Source: Streptococcus mitis SK564 (lineage in GTDB: Bacteria > Bacillota > Bacilli > Lactobacillales > Streptococcaceae). From it: a stretch of DNA of 32,745 nt. Made by a program: the position numbers and the translations under genes. Shown here piece after piece: positions 1 to 8,399 of this stretch. The stretch's first letter is position 1, and every line of letters starts with the position of its first letter. The notes beneath the pieces are model-generated. The model worked only from the letters and a program-made list of their open reading frames with translations, searched no databases and was not told where the DNA came from. The stretch is from positions 1-32,745 of the forward strand of contig NZ_AEDU01000001.1 in assembly GCF_000148525.1 (NCBI RefSeq), in the 5' to 3' direction.

Positions 1-2
1 TA

Positions 3-122
3 ACATATATCTACGGCAAGGAAACGTTGACGCGGTTTGAAGAGATTTTCGAAGAGTTTCAAACATATGCAATTATTCCTGAAAGAGTACAGTTAGGAGA
101 GGGTTATGCCGATTCGAATTGA
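3..122 (+). CDS. C-terminal tail of an unrecognised upstream gene (partial)
   Basis: An open frame enters from the left edge and stops with TGA at 120-122, giving 39 residues rich in Glu, Phe and Thr (it reads ...RFEEIFEEF... near the middle). Codon use resembles the neighbours. It overlaps the metA start by 17 bases, which suggests translational coupling, but the metA ribosome binding site at 95-102 lies inside it. I expected apt upstream of metA from pneumococcal gene order, but this tail does not look like the end of an adenine phosphoribosyltransferase. I do not recognise the family. The other two frames close early. Confidence 0.4.
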   Translation, partial: TYIYGKETLTRFEEIFEEFQTYAIIPERVQLGEGYADSN

Positions 123-1050
123 TAAAAAACTACCAGCTGTTGAGATTTTACGGACAGAGAATATCTTTGTCATGGATGATCAACGTGCGGCCCACCAAGA
201 TATCCGTCCTTTGAAGATTTTAATTTTAAATCTCATGCCACAGAAAATGGTCACAGAGACACAGTTGTTGCGCCATTTGGCTAATACACCCCTGCAACTG
301 GATATTGATTTTCTCTATATGGAAAGCCATCGTTCTAAGACAACTCGTTCAGAGCACATGGAGACCTTTTATAAAACTTTTCCTGAAGTTAAGGACGAGT
401 ATTTTGATGGGATGATTATCACAGGTGCTCCAGTTGAGCATTTACCATTTGAGGAAGTGGACTATTGGGAGGAATTTAGCCAGGTGCTTGAGTGGTCCAA
501 GACCCATGTCTATTCGACCCTTCATATCTGTTGGGGGGCTCAGGCGGGACTCTATCTGCGTTATGGGGTAGAAAAATACCAGATGGACAGTAAGCTATCA
601 GGTATTTATCCTCAGGACACCCTAAAAGAGGGTCACCTTCTATTTAGAGGCTTTGATGATAGCTATGTATCCCCTCATTCACGGCACACGGAGATTTCTA
701 AGGAAGAGGTCTTAAACAAGACCAATCTTGAAATTTTATCAGAAGGACCTCAGGTTGGGGTTTCTATTTTGGCCAGTCGTGATTTACGAGAAATTTATAG
801 TTTTGGGCATTTGGAATATGACCGTGATACCTTGGCAAAAGAGTATTTTCGAGATCGTGACGCAGGTTTAGACCCACATATTCCAGAAAATTATTTTAAG
901 GATGATGATGTCAACCAGATACCTTGTCTTTGTTGGTCTTCATCAGCAGCCCTCTTTTTCAGTAACTGGGTGAATTATGCAGTCTATCAGGAGACACCTT
1001 TTGACTGGAGAAAAATAGAAGATGATGCATCTGCATTTGGGTATTTATAA
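106..1050 (+). CDS. metA: Homoserine O-acetyltransferase (MetA/MetAA family)
   Basis: This enzyme activates the hydroxyl of L-homoserine with an acyl group, the first committed step of methionine synthesis, in the cytoplasm. The 314-residue protein is full length for the glutamine amidotransferase-like MetA family. The nucleophile is Cys142 (in HICWGAQAG), with His235 and Glu237 (SFGHLEY) completing the triad. Residue 111 is Glu (GAPVE). In the characterised Bacillus cereus enzyme Glu111 selects acetyl-CoA, whereas Gly there selects succinyl-CoA, so acetyl transfer is inferred despite the common succinyltransferase label. The start is supported by GGAGAGG at 96-102. dnaD follows after 8 bases and is probably cotranscribed. 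Confidence 0.93.
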   Translation: MPIRIDKKLPAVEILRTENIFVMDDQRAAHQDIRPLKILILNLMPQKMVTETQLLRHLANTPLQLDIDFLYMESHRSKTTRSEHMETFYKTFPEVKDEYFDGMIITGAPVEHLPFEEVDYWEEFSQVLEWSKTHVYSTLHICWGAQAGLYLRYGVEKYQMDSKLSGIYPQDTLKEGHLLFRGFDDSYVSPHSRHTEISKEEVLNKTNLEILSEGPQVGVSILASRDLREIYSFGHLEYDRDTLAKEYFRDRDAGLDPHIPENYFKDDDVNQIPCLCWSSSAALFFSNWVNYAVYQETPFDWRKIEDDASAFGYL

Positions 1051-1058
1051 GAGGTATT

Positions 1059-1736
1059 ATGACATATTTAGACGCTTTTAAATCAGGGACCTTGGTTTTA
1101 CCGAGTGCCCTGCTCTTGCATTTTAAGGAACTCTTTCCTTCCAGCGATGATTTTCTAGTCTGGCAATTTTTCTATTTGCAAAATACAACGGGTTTGGAAG
1201 AAATGTCTCCAAGCCAGATTGCTGACAGGATTGGCAAGGAAATTTCAGATGTCAACCAGTCCATTTCCAATCTGACGGAGAGGGGACTACTTCAGTATCG
1301 TACTATCGAATTGAATGGCGAAATCGAATTGCTTTTTGATACCAGTTTGGCCTTGGAACGTTTGGATGACTTGCTTGGTGCTACTCATTCGAGTTCAAAC
1401 CAGTTGACCCCTCAAAATCATCTTAAGGATTTGGTGGAAACTTTTCAGCAGGAGTTGGGACGCCTGTTGACCCCTTTTGAAATTGAGGATTTGACCAAGA
1501 CACTAAAGGAAGATGGAACCAGTGCTGACTTGATTAAGGAAGCTCTTCGTGAAGCTGTTTTGAATGGAAAACCAAACTGGAAGTACATCCAGGCGATTTT
1601 GAGAAATTGGCGACATGAAGGTATCAAAAGTGTGGCTCAAATCGAGGCTAAGCGGGCAGAGAGAGAAGCAAACAATCCTCAGTTGACACAGGTATCGGCA
1701 GATTTCAGAAATGCCATGGATCTCTGGAGAGATTAA
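1059..1736 (+). CDS. dnaD: DnaD-family primosome protein
   Basis: DnaD proteins help load the replicative helicase at origins and at restarted forks in Firmicutes. The 225-residue protein has an N-terminal winged-helix part (about residues 1-100, including SPSQIADRIGKEISDVNQS) and a C-terminal DnaB/DnaD domain (about 120-205) ending in the DNA-binding pattern YxxxIxxxWxxxGI, seen here as YIQAILRNWRHEGI. It is preceded by GAGG at 1051-1054 and starts 8 bases after metA. Pairing with metA is probably positional rather than functional. There is no clear terminator before tpiA. Confidence 0.88.
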   Translation: MTYLDAFKSGTLVLPSALLLHFKELFPSSDDFLVWQFFYLQNTTGLEEMSPSQIADRIGKEISDVNQSISNLTERGLLQYRTIELNGEIELLFDTSLALERLDDLLGATHSSSNQLTPQNHLKDLVETFQQELGRLLTPFEIEDLTKTLKEDGTSADLIKEALREAVLNGKPNWKYIQAILRNWRHEGIKSVAQIEAKRAEREANNPQLTQVSADFRNAMDLWRD

Positions 1737-1769
1737 TCCATGTAAGCAGGCTTGAAATCCGAGTAAGAT

Positions 1770-1798
1770 TTGCAAGCTGAGTCTAATTGTGATAAAAT
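1770..1798 (+). promoter_or_regulatory. Promoter of tpiA
   Basis: TTGCAA (1770-1775), a 17-base gap and TAAAAT (1793-1798), with the extended -10 TG at 1790-1791. An imperfect inverted repeat (1750-1759 with 1767-1777) overlaps the -35 and could be an operator. Confidence 0.7.
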
Positions 1799-1833
1799 AA
1801 ATAGAAAATAAATTGAAAAAAGAGGTATGTGAA

Positions 1834-2592
1834 ATGTCACGTAAACCATTTATCGCTGGTAACTGGAAAATGAACAAAAATCCAGAAGAAGCTAAAGCGT
1901 TCGTTGAAGCAGTTGCATCAAAACTTCCTTCATCAGATCTTGTTGAAGCAGGTATCGCTGCTCCAGCTCTTGATTTGACAACTGTTCTTGCTGCTGCAAA
2001 AGGTTCAAACCTTAAAGTTGCTGCTCAAAACTGCTACTTTGAAAATGCAGGTGCTTTCACTGGTGAAACTAGCCCACAAGTTTTGAAAGAAATCGGTACT
2101 GACTACGTTGTTATCGGTCACTCAGAACGCCGTGACTACTTCCATGAAACTGACGAAGATATCAACAAAAAAGCAAAAGCAATCTTTGCGAACGGTATGC
2201 TTCCAATCATCTGTTGTGGTGAGTCACTTGAAACTTACGAAGCTGGTAAAGCTGCTGAATTCGTAGGTGCTCAAGTATCTGCTGCATTGGCTGGATTGAC
2301 TGCTGAACAAGTTGCTGCCTCAGTTATCGCTTATGAGCCAATCTGGGCTATCGGTACTGGTAAATCAGCTTCACAAGACGATGCACAAAAAATGTGTAAA
2401 GTTGTTCGTGACGTTGTAGCTGCTGACTTCGGTCAAGAAGTTGCAGACAAAGTTCGTGTTCAATACGGTGGTTCTGTTAAACCTGAAAACGTTGCTTCAT
2501 ACATGGCTTGTCCAGACGTTGACGGTGCCCTTGTAGGTGGTGCGTCACTTGAAGCAGAAAGCTTCTTGGCTTTGCTTGACTTTGTAAAATAA
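1834..2592 (+). CDS. tpiA: Triosephosphate isomerase
   Basis: Interconverts dihydroxyacetone phosphate and glyceraldehyde-3-phosphate in glycolysis. The 252-residue TIM barrel carries the substrate-binding Asn10/Lys12 (AGNWKMNK), the catalytic histidine in VIGHSERR, the catalytic glutamate in [11 protein letters not shown], and the phosphate loops ([18 protein letters not shown]). An in-frame TTG lies 21 bases upstream, but ATG at 1834 follows AGAGG at a suitable distance and gives the conserved N terminus. Codon use is strongly biased (GCT, GTT, GAA, AAA), as expected for a very highly expressed gene and unlike its neighbours. It has its own promoter and a strong terminator, so it is probably monocistronic. 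Confidence 0.97.
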   Translation: MSRKPFIAGNWKMNKNPEEAKAFVEAVASKLPSSDLVEAGIAAPALDLTTVLAAAKGSNLKVAAQNCYFENAGAFTGETSPQVLKEIGTDYVVIGHSERRDYFHETDEDINKKAKAIFANGMLPIICCGESLETYEAGKAAEFVGAQVSAALAGLTAEQVAASVIAYEPIWAIGTGKSASQDDAQKMCKVVRDVVAADFGQEVADKVRVQYGGSVKPENVASYMACPDVDGALVGGASLEAESFLALLDFVK

Positions 2593-2610
2593 TCAGTAGC
2601 AAAAGCTAGG

Positions 2611-2643
2611 TGGAACAGCATTCAGATGTCTGTTCCATTTTTT
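2611..2643 (+). terminator. Intrinsic terminator of tpiA
   Basis: TGGAACAG (2611-2618) pairs with CTGTTCCA (2630-2637) around an 11-base loop, followed by six T. The loop contains the ATG at 2626 that would open the longest lytC frame. Confidence 0.88.
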
Positions 2644-2658
2644 ATAGGAGAGGAAAGA

Positions 2659-4140
2659 TTGAAAACAAAGATTGGAAAAATTGGATTAGCAAGTATCTTT
2701 TTGCTAGTCTTGGCAGTTAGTCATGTAGCTGCAAATGAAACTGAAGTAGCAAAAACTTCGCAGGATGCAAGGACAGTTTCAAGTAGTTCAGAGCAAAATC
2801 AGTCTTCTAATAAAACTCAAACGAGCGCAGGAGTAAAGACCACTGCTTCTGCCCACTGGGAGGGGGATTATTATGTAAAGGCTGATGGTTCCAAAGCAAA
2901 GAGTGAGTGGATTTTTGATAACTACTATAAGGCTTGGTTTTATATTAAGTCAGACGGTCGTTATGCTCAAAATGAGTGGCAGGGCAATTACTACCTAAAA
3001 TCAGGTGGTTATATGGCTAAGAATGAATGGGTTTATGATAATGCCTATAAGAATTGGTTTTACCTCAAGTCCGATGGTTCTTATGCTAACCAGGAATGGT
3101 ACGCTGTTGGAGGTAAATGGTACTATTTTAAGAAGTGGGGCTATATGGCTAAAAGTCAATGGCAGGGAAATTATTTCTTGAATGGTCAAGGTGCCATGAT
3201 GCAAAATGAATGGCTTTATGATCCAGCCTATTCATCTTACTTCTATCTCAAGTCCGATGGTTCTTATGCAAATCAAGAGTGGCAAAAGGTAGACGGAAAG
3301 TGGTACTATTTCAAGAAGTGGGGTTACATGGCTAAAGATGAGTGGCAGGGTAACTACTATTTGACAGAAAGTGGTGCTATGGCGACTGGTGAATTAGTCA
3401 TGAATGATGCTCGCTATATTTTTTCTGACTCAGGTGAGTTAAAAGAAAAGAAAGACTTGAATGTTGGCTGGGTTCACCGAAATGGCAGACGTTATTTCTT
3501 TAACCATCGTGAAGAACAAGTTGGGACTGATCAAGTTAAAAAGGTCATCGATGTCAGTGAGCACAATGGTCGTATCAGTGACTGGAAAAAGGTCATCGAT
3601 GATAATGGCGTTGATGGAGTCATTGTTCGTTTGGGCTATAGTGGAACTGAGGACAAGGAATTGGCTCATAATATTAAGGAGTTAAACCGTCTTGGAATTC
3701 CTTACGGTGTTTACCTTTATACTTATGCTGAAAATGAGACTGATGCTGAGAATGATGCTAATCAAACCATTGAACTCTTGAAAAAATACAAGATGAACTT
3801 GTCTTATCCTATCTACTACGATGTTGAGAACTGGGAATATGGCAATAAGAGCAAAAGAGCTCCAAGTGATACTGGAACCTGGGTCAAGATTATCAACAAA
3901 TATATGGTAACAATGAAACAGGCTGGTTATCAAAATGTGAATGTTTATAGCTACCGTCAACTTTTGCAAACTCGTTTGAATCATCCTGATATTTTGCAAC
4001 ATGTTAACTGGGTAGCAGCCTATACGGATGCACTTGATTGGACAAATCCTCATTATTCAGGTGAAAAAGGATGGCAATATACTTCGTCTGAATACTTAAA
4101 AGGAATTCGTGGTCGTGTTGACGTCAGCGTTTGGTATTAA
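2659..4140 (+). CDS. lytC: Choline-binding lysozyme (GH25 muramidase) LytC
   Basis: A secreted peptidoglycan muramidase held on phosphocholine of teichoic acids; in pneumococcus it acts in lysis and fratricide. I choose the TTG start at 2659, preceded at 5 bases by AGGAGAGG (2646-2653), giving 493 residues. The ATG at 2626 sits in the tpiA terminator loop. A signal peptide (basic KTKIGK, hydrophobic core, cleavage likely after VAA near residue 25) is followed by a Ser/Thr/Gln-rich linker. About ten choline-binding repeats (roughly residues 45-280; patterns such as GKWYYFKKWGYMA) follow. The C-terminal GH25 domain starts at about residue 293, with DVSEHNG and the acidic pair in YYDVENW (Asp388, Glu390). 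The order, repeats before catalytic domain, is the LytC arrangement. Confidence 0.92.
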   Translation: MKTKIGKIGLASIFLLVLAVSHVAANETEVAKTSQDARTVSSSSEQNQSSNKTQTSAGVKTTASAHWEGDYYVKADGSKAKSEWIFDNYYKAWFYIKSDGRYAQNEWQGNYYLKSGGYMAKNEWVYDNAYKNWFYLKSDGSYANQEWYAVGGKWYYFKKWGYMAKSQWQGNYFLNGQGAMMQNEWLYDPAYSSYFYLKSDGSYANQEWQKVDGKWYYFKKWGYMAKDEWQGNYYLTESGAMATGELVMNDARYIFSDSGELKEKKDLNVGWVHRNGRRYFFNHREEQVGTDQVKKVIDVSEHNGRISDWKKVIDDNGVDGVIVRLGYSGTEDKELAHNIKELNRLGIPYGVYLYTYAENETDAENDANQTIELLKKYKMNLSYPIYYDVENWEYGNKSKRAPSDTGTWVKIINKYMVTMKQAGYQNVNVYSYRQLLQTRLNHPDILQHVNWVAAYTDALDWTNPHYSGEKGWQYTSSEYLKGIRGRVDVSVWY

Positions 4141-4154
4141 GATATAAGTTTGAG

Positions 4155-4188
4155 AAAGGAGTGTGCAAGAAAATTGCATCCCTTTTTT
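4155..4188 (+). terminator. Probable terminator of lytC
   Basis: AAAGG and TGCAA pair across a short loop with TTGCA and CCTTT, leaving an asymmetric internal loop, and run into six T. The stem is imperfect. Confidence 0.6.
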
Positions 4189-4207
4189 CTTTATTTTGTC
4201 GCAGTTA

Positions 4208-4404
4208 ATACTCTTTGAAAATCAAATTCAAACCACGTCAACGTAGTCTTGCCGTGCGTATGGTTACTGACTTCGTCAGTTCTATCCACAACCTCAAAAC
4301 AGTGTTTTGAGCTGACTTCGTCAATTTTATCTGCAACCTCAAAGATGTACTTTGAGCAGCCTTCGGCTAGTTTCCTAGTTTACTCTTTGATTTTCATTGA
4401 GTAT
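4208..4404 (+). repeat. BOX element, A-B-B-C form
   Basis: The ends are an inverted pair (ATACTCTTTGAAAATC against GATTTTCATTGAGTAT). Between them are boxA (to about 4268), two 45-base boxB units (4269-4313 and 4314-4358, each starting GACTTCGTCA and containing CAACCTCAAA) and boxC. This is the classic dispersed repeat of pneumococcus and relatives. A 61-codon frame inside it is not a gene. Confidence 0.93.
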
Positions 4405-4679
4405 AAGATGCTGATCAAGATGATAATGTCGTAGTTGAAGACACTTCCCCTACTTTTAAGTTTCTATAAAATAAAAATAGATTTTTTGTTGACAGTCTAT
4501 TTAAGAAATATCGTAGTTCAATAATACACTGTACAATTTAATAGTTCTTATTCAGTTTGCTAGAAGTTTGTATATTCTTTTTCTTTTCTTTATTAAAAAA
4601 TAGACATGAAATTGACTCTAATATTCTCTAAAAAATTCTTAAATTATCAGTCTATTGCAACTTTTCTCATGTGGGTCAT
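4405..4679. other. AT-rich intergenic stretch before dpr
   Basis: I see no credible gene. There is an isolated TTGACA near 4490 without a good -10 partner, and runs of A and T. It may hold upstream regulatory sites for dpr, but nothing specific is recognisable. Confidence 0.5.
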
Positions 4680-4685
4680 TTGACT

Positions 4686-4713
4686 TGCTATTGGTTTTTC
4701 TTAGTGGTATACT
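4686..4713 (+). promoter_or_regulatory. dpr promoter with inverted repeat over the -10
   Basis: TTGCTA (4686-4691), 16 bases, then TATACT (4708-4713) with an extended TG at 4705-4706. A perfect inverted repeat, CTTAGT (4700-4705) and ACTAAG (4711-4716), brackets the -10 and looks like an operator. It does not match the PerR or Mn-regulator (PsaR/SloR) consensus I know. Confidence 0.6.
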
Positions 4714-4767
4714 AAGATAGTAATCATTAAGAAGTGGTTGCAAAAAATAATGAACGAGGTAAAGAAA

Positions 4768-5286
4768 ATGGTAGAATTGAAAAAAGAAGCAGTAAAAGAT
4801 GTAGCATCATTAACAAAAACAGCGCCAGTAGCATTGGCAAAAACAAAGGAAGTATTGAACCAAGCTGTTGCTGATTTATACGTGGCCCACGTGGCTTTGC
4901 ACCAAGTACACTGGTACATGCGTGGTCGTGGATTTCTTGTATGGCATCCAAAAATGGATGAGTACATGGATGCTCTTGATGGTCATTTAGATGAAATCAG
5001 CGAACGATTGATTACACTCGGAGGTAGCCCATTCTCTACATTGACAGAGTTCCTTCAAAACAGTGAAATCGAAGAAGAAGTTGGAGAGTTCCGCAATGTA
5101 GAAGAAAGTTTGGAACGTGTCCTTGAAATTTATCGTTACCTCATCACTCTTTTCCAAAAAGCGTTGGATGTGACTGACGAAGAAGGCGATGATGTAACCA
5201 ATGATATCTTTGTTGGAGCTAAGGCTGACCTTGAAAAAACAGTCTGGATGCTTGCGGCAGAATTAGGACAAGCACCTGGTTTGTAA
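4768..5286 (+). CDS. dpr: Dps-like iron-storage peroxide resistance protein
   Basis: Dpr forms a 12-mer that oxidises and stores Fe(II), protecting catalase-negative streptococci from peroxide. The 172-residue protein has the Dps inter-subunit ferroxidase ligands with exact family spacing: His48, His60, Asp64, Asp75 and Glu79. The start ATG at 4768 is 8 bases after GAGG (4756-4759). An in-frame ATG at 4750 has a poorer ribosome binding site but would add only six residues. It has its own promoter and terminator, so it is probably monocistronic. In pneumococcus dpr is linked to the RitR regulator; whether RitR acts here cannot be told from sequence. Confidence 0.95.
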   Translation: MVELKKEAVKDVASLTKTAPVALAKTKEVLNQAVADLYVAHVALHQVHWYMRGRGFLVWHPKMDEYMDALDGHLDEISERLITLGGSPFSTLTEFLQNSEIEEEVGEFRNVEESLERVLEIYRYLITLFQKALDVTDEEGDDVTNDIFVGAKADLEKTVWMLAAELGQAPGL

Positions 5287-5305
5287 GAAACAATAGAAAA
5301 TATAT

Positions 5306-5336
5306 AAATCTGTAGGAAATTTCTTACAGATTTTTT
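5306..5336 (+). terminator. Intrinsic terminator of dpr
   Basis: AAATCTGTA (5306-5314) pairs perfectly with TACAGATTT (5325-5333) and ends in a T run. Confidence 0.88.
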
Positions 5337-5379
5337 CTATTCTGTAAGCTATTCCAAACCAGTCTTTTTTTGAGTTTTT

Positions 5380-5388
5380 TGATAAAAT
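5380..5388 (+). promoter_or_regulatory. Extended -10 promoter of folA
   Basis: TGaTAAAAT with no convincing -35 upstream (the preceding DNA is T-rich). Placed 27 bases before the folA ATG. Confidence 0.55.
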
Positions 5389-5415
5389 AGTACTATCAGT
5401 GAAAAGGATGGAAGC

Positions 5416-5922
5416 ATGACTAAAAAAATCGTAGCTATTTGGGCCCAGGATGAAGAGGGTGTGATTGGTAAGGACAATCGTCTGCCCTGGTATTTGCCAG
5501 CAGAATTGCAACACTTTAAAGAAACAACTCTGAATCATGCTATCTTGATGGGGCGTGTGACCTTTGATGGGATGGAACGCCGCTTGCTTCCAAAACGTGA
5601 AATCTTGATTTTGACACGTAACTCGGAAGAAAAGATAGATGGAGTTGCTACTTTTCATGATGTCCAGTCTGTCTTGGACTGGTATCAGGCTCAAGAAAAG
5701 AATCTCTATATTATTGGTGGAAAGCAGATTTTTCAGGCTTTTGAACCCTATTTGGACGAAGTAATTGTGACTCAAATTCATGCTCGGGTGGAGGGAGATA
5801 CCTATTTCCCTGAAGAGTTTAACTTGTCTCTTTTTGAGACAGTTTCAAGCAAATCCTATGCCAAAGATGAGAAAAATCCTTATGATTTTACCATCCAATA
5901 CCGCAAGAGAAAGGAAGTCTAA
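5416..5922 (+). CDS. folA: Dihydrofolate reductase
   Basis: Reduces dihydrofolate to tetrahydrofolate with NADPH; target of trimethoprim. The 168-residue protein has the expected N terminus ([14 protein letters not shown]), the PW motif with active-site Glu30, and the NADPH loop IIGGKQIF. Ile100 is retained, so the main pneumococcal resistance change (I100L) is absent. It nevertheless has Asp20, Ser70, His81, Ala92 and Phe135, which as I recall accompany I100L in mosaic resistant pneumococcal alleles imported from viridans streptococci. Its stop overlaps the start of the next small gene by one base (TAATG). Confidence 0.95.
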   Translation: MTKKIVAIWAQDEEGVIGKDNRLPWYLPAELQHFKETTLNHAILMGRVTFDGMERRLLPKREILILTRNSEEKIDGVATFHDVQSVLDWYQAQEKNLYIIGGKQIFQAFEPYLDEVIVTQIHARVEGDTYFPEEFNLSLFETVSSKSYAKDEKNPYDFTIQYRKRKEV

Positions 5923-6092
5923 TGGAACGTAGTATATTTGGTTTTTTCACAGCCATGCTGTGTTTGGTCTGCTTGCTTGCAGGAGCACAGGCTTTTCGTA
6001 AAAAGCGTTATGGACTTTCTGTCCTGCTCTGGTTAAATGCCTTTACCAATTTGGTCAATAGTGTTCATGCCTTTTACATGACCTTATTTTAG
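5922..6092 (+). CDS. Small membrane protein of unknown function (56 residues)
   Basis: Starts at the ATG overlapping the folA stop by one base and ends with TAG at 6090-6092. It has a hydrophobic segment at about residues 5-25 (FGFFTAMLCLVCLLAGAQAF), a basic turn (RKKRYG) and a second hydrophobic segment (LSVLLWLNAFTNLVN), so probably a two-helix hairpin in the membrane. Pneumococcus has a short hypothetical gene at this position between folA and clpX. Coupled translation with folA is likely. I cannot assign a function. Confidence 0.72.
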   Translation: MERSIFGFFTAMLCLVCLLAGAQAFRKKRYGLSVLLWLNAFTNLVNSVHAFYMTLF

Positions 6093-6128
6093 ATAGAATG
6101 ATAGTATAGAATAGAACGGAAGGAAATC

Positions 6129-7361
6129 ATGCCTACAACTAGGAATAATGATATGATGGTTTATTGCTCATTTTGTGGTAAAAGCCAAGAAGAAGTACAA
6201 AAAATAATCGCAGGTAACAATGCCTTTATCTGTAATGAATGTGTGGAGTTGGCCCAGGAAATCATTCGGGAGGAGTTGGCTGAGGAAGTCTTGGCAGACT
6301 TGTCTGAAGTTCCAAAACCAATCGAACTTCTCCATATCTTGAACCACTATGTAATCGGTCAAGATCGTGCCAAACGTGCCTTGGCAGTTGCAGTTTACAA
6401 CCACTACAAACGTATCAATTTCCACGATACGCGTGAAGAGTCGGAAGATGTGGATTTGCAGAAGTCAAACATCTTGATGATTGGTCCAACTGGTTCAGGA
6501 AAAACTTTCCTTGCTCAGACCTTGGCTAAGAGCTTGAATGTACCTTTTGCGATTGCGGATGCAACAGCCCTGACTGAGGCTGGTTATGTAGGTGAGGACG
6601 TGGAAAATATCCTCCTCAAACTCTTGCAGGCTGCTGACTTTAATATCGAACGTGCAGAGCGTGGGATTATCTATGTGGATGAAATTGACAAGATTGCCAA
6701 GAAAAGCGAGAACGTTTCTATCACACGTGATGTTTCTGGTGAAGGGGTGCAACAAGCTCTTCTCAAGATTATCGAGGGAACCGTTGCTAGCGTACCACCT
6801 CAAGGTGGACGCAAACATCCGCAACAAGAGATGATTCAGGTGGATACTAAAAATATTCTCTTCATCGTGGGTGGTGCCTTTGATGGTATTGAAGAAATCG
6901 TCAAACAACGTCTGGGTGAAAAAATCATCGGATTTGGTCAAAACAATAAGGCGATTGATGAAAATAGCTCTTACATGCAAGAAATCATCGCAGAAGATAT
7001 TCAAAAATTTGGTATTATCCCTGAGTTGATTGGACGTTTGCCTGTCTTTGCGGCTCTTGAGCAATTGACGGTTGATGATCTGGTTCGTATCTTGAAAGAG
7101 CCAAGAAATGCCTTGGTCAAACAATATCAAACCTTGCTTTCTTATGATGATGTCGAGTTGGAATTTGACGACGAAGCCCTTCAAGAGATTGCCAACAAGG
7201 CCATCGAACGTAAAACGGGTGCGCGTGGTCTTCGTTCGATTATCGAAGAAACCATGCTAGATGTCATGTTTGAAGTGCCGAGTCAGGAAAATGTGAAATT
7301 GGTTCGCATCACAAAAGAAGCTGTCGATGGAACGGATAAACCGATCCTAGAAACAGCCTAG
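6129..7361 (+). CDS. clpX: ClpXP protease ATP-binding subunit ClpX
   Basis: AAA+ unfoldase that feeds substrates to ClpP. The 410-residue protein has the N-terminal zinc finger (Cys13, Cys16, Cys35, Cys38), Walker A GPTGSGKT (119-126), Walker B with Asp184-Glu185 (IYVDEID), the pore loop AGYVGEDV, a second loop near RKHPQQEM, sensor 1 and the C-terminal small domain with arginine finger [10 protein letters not shown]. It starts after GGAAGG. engB follows with its ribosome binding site overlapping the clpX stop; clpX-engB is a conserved Firmicute pair. Confidence 0.97.
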   Translation: MPTTRNNDMMVYCSFCGKSQEEVQKIIAGNNAFICNECVELAQEIIREELAEEVLADLSEVPKPIELLHILNHYVIGQDRAKRALAVAVYNHYKRINFHDTREESEDVDLQKSNILMIGPTGSGKTFLAQTLAKSLNVPFAIADATALTEAGYVGEDVENILLKLLQAADFNIERAERGIIYVDEIDKIAKKSENVSITRDVSGEGVQQALLKIIEGTVASVPPQGGRKHPQQEMIQVDTKNILFIVGGAFDGIEEIVKQRLGEKIIGFGQNNKAIDENSSYMQEIIAEDIQKFGIIPELIGRLPVFAALEQLTVDDLVRILKEPRNALVKQYQTLLSYDDVELEFDDEALQEIANKAIERKTGARGLRSIIEETMLDVMFEVPSQENVKLVRITKEAVDGTDKPILETA

Positions 7362-7369
7362 AGGTGACT

Positions 7370-7957
7370 ATGGAACTTAATATACACAATGCTGAAATCT
7401 TGCTCAGTGCGGCTAATAAATCCCACTATCCGCAGGATGAACTACCAGAAATCGCTCTTGCAGGGCGTTCAAATGTTGGTAAATCTAGCTTTATCAATAC
7501 CATGCTGAACCGTAAGAATCTGGCTCGTACGTCAGGGAAACCTGGGAAAACCCAGCTTCTCAACTTCTTTAACATTGACGACAAGATGCGCTTTGTGGAT
7601 GTTCCTGGTTATGGTTATGCTCGCGTTTCCAAAAAAGAGCGTGAAAAGTGGGGGCGCATGATTGAGGAATATCTGACAACTAGGGAAAATCTCCGTGCGG
7701 TTGTTAGTTTGGTGGATCTCCGCCACGACCCGTCAGCAGATGATGTGCAGATGTACGAATTTCTCAAGTATTATGAGATTCCGGTTATCATTGTGGCGAC
7801 CAAGGCGGACAAGATTCCTCGTGGTAAATGGAACAAGCACGAATCAGCAATCAAAAAGAAATTAAACTTTGACCCAAGTGACGACTTCATCCTCTTTTCA
7901 TCTGTCAGCAAGGCAGGGATGGATGAGGCTTGGGATGCAATCTTAGAAAAATTGTGA
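7370..7957 (+). CDS. engB: Ribosome biogenesis GTPase EngB (YsxC)
   Basis: Essential GTPase of large ribosomal subunit assembly. I use ATG at 7370 (195 residues) rather than GTG at 7364, because GAGG at 7361-7364, which overlaps the clpX stop, is the ribosome binding site. G1 is GRSNVGKSS (32-40), the switch region contains [12 protein letters not shown]3 is DVPGYGYA and G4 is TKADK. Size and motifs match the family. It is probably cotranscribed with clpX and ridA. Confidence 0.95.
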   Translation: MELNIHNAEILLSAANKSHYPQDELPEIALAGRSNVGKSSFINTMLNRKNLARTSGKPGKTQLLNFFNIDDKMRFVDVPGYGYARVSKKEREKWGRMIEEYLTTRENLRAVVSLVDLRHDPSADDVQMYEFLKYYEIPVIIVATKADKIPRGKWNKHESAIKKKLNFDPSDDFILFSSVSKAGMDEAWDAILEKL

Positions 7958-7967
7958 GGAAAAGAAA

Positions 7968-8348
7968 ATGGCAAAAACAATTCATACAGACAAAGCTCCA
8001 AAGGCTATCGGGCCTTATGTTCAAGGAAAAATCGTTGGCAACCTTTTGTTTGCTAGTGGTCAAGTTCCTCTCTCTCCTGAAACTGGGGAAATCGTTGGAG
8101 AAACGATCCAAGAACAGACAGAACAAGTCTTGAAAAACATTGGTGCTATTTTGGTAGAAGCTGGAACAGACTTTGACCATGTTGTCAAAACAACTTGCTT
8201 CTTGAGCGATATGAACGACTTTGTTCCTTTTAACGAGGTTTACCAAACGGCCTTTAAAGAGGAATTTCCAGCTCGTTCAGCAGTAGAGGTAGCTCGTCTT
8301 CCTCGTGATGTAAAAGTCGAAATTGAAGTCATCGCAGAGATTGGATAA
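7968..8348 (+). CDS. ridA: RidA-family enamine/imine deaminase
   Basis: RidA proteins are cytoplasmic trimers that hydrolyse reactive 2-aminoacrylate released by PLP enzymes. The 126-residue protein is full length, with the N-terminal AIGPYVQGK, the core FASGQVPL, and the conserved C-terminal pattern PARSAVEVARLPRDVKVEIEV containing the active-site arginine. It starts 10 bases after engB with AGGAAAAG upstream and is followed by a terminator. Confidence 0.9.
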   Translation: MAKTIHTDKAPKAIGPYVQGKIVGNLLFASGQVPLSPETGEIVGETIQEQTEQVLKNIGAILVEAGTDFDHVVKTTCFLSDMNDFVPFNEVYQTAFKEEFPARSAVEVARLPRDVKVEIEVIAEIG

Positions 8349-8355
8349 GCTAGTT

Positions 8356-8382
8356 GAAGTTTGGTGTTGCCAAACTTCTTTT
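8356..8382 (+). terminator. Intrinsic terminator after ridA
   Basis: GAAGTTTGG (8356-8364), loop TGTTG, CCAAACTTC (8370-8378), then four T. The short T run may let some transcription through to rapZ, 22 bases away. Confidence 0.72.
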
Positions 8383-8399
8383 GATATAAGGAGAAAAAG

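Noticed and set aside
4249..4434. A 61-codon plus-strand frame
   Set aside because: It lies inside the BOX element; its apparent repeats are the boxB units.
4490..4560. TTGACA in the AT-rich stretch as a promoter for a small RNA
   Set aside because: No suitable -10 at 16-18 bases and no terminator downstream.
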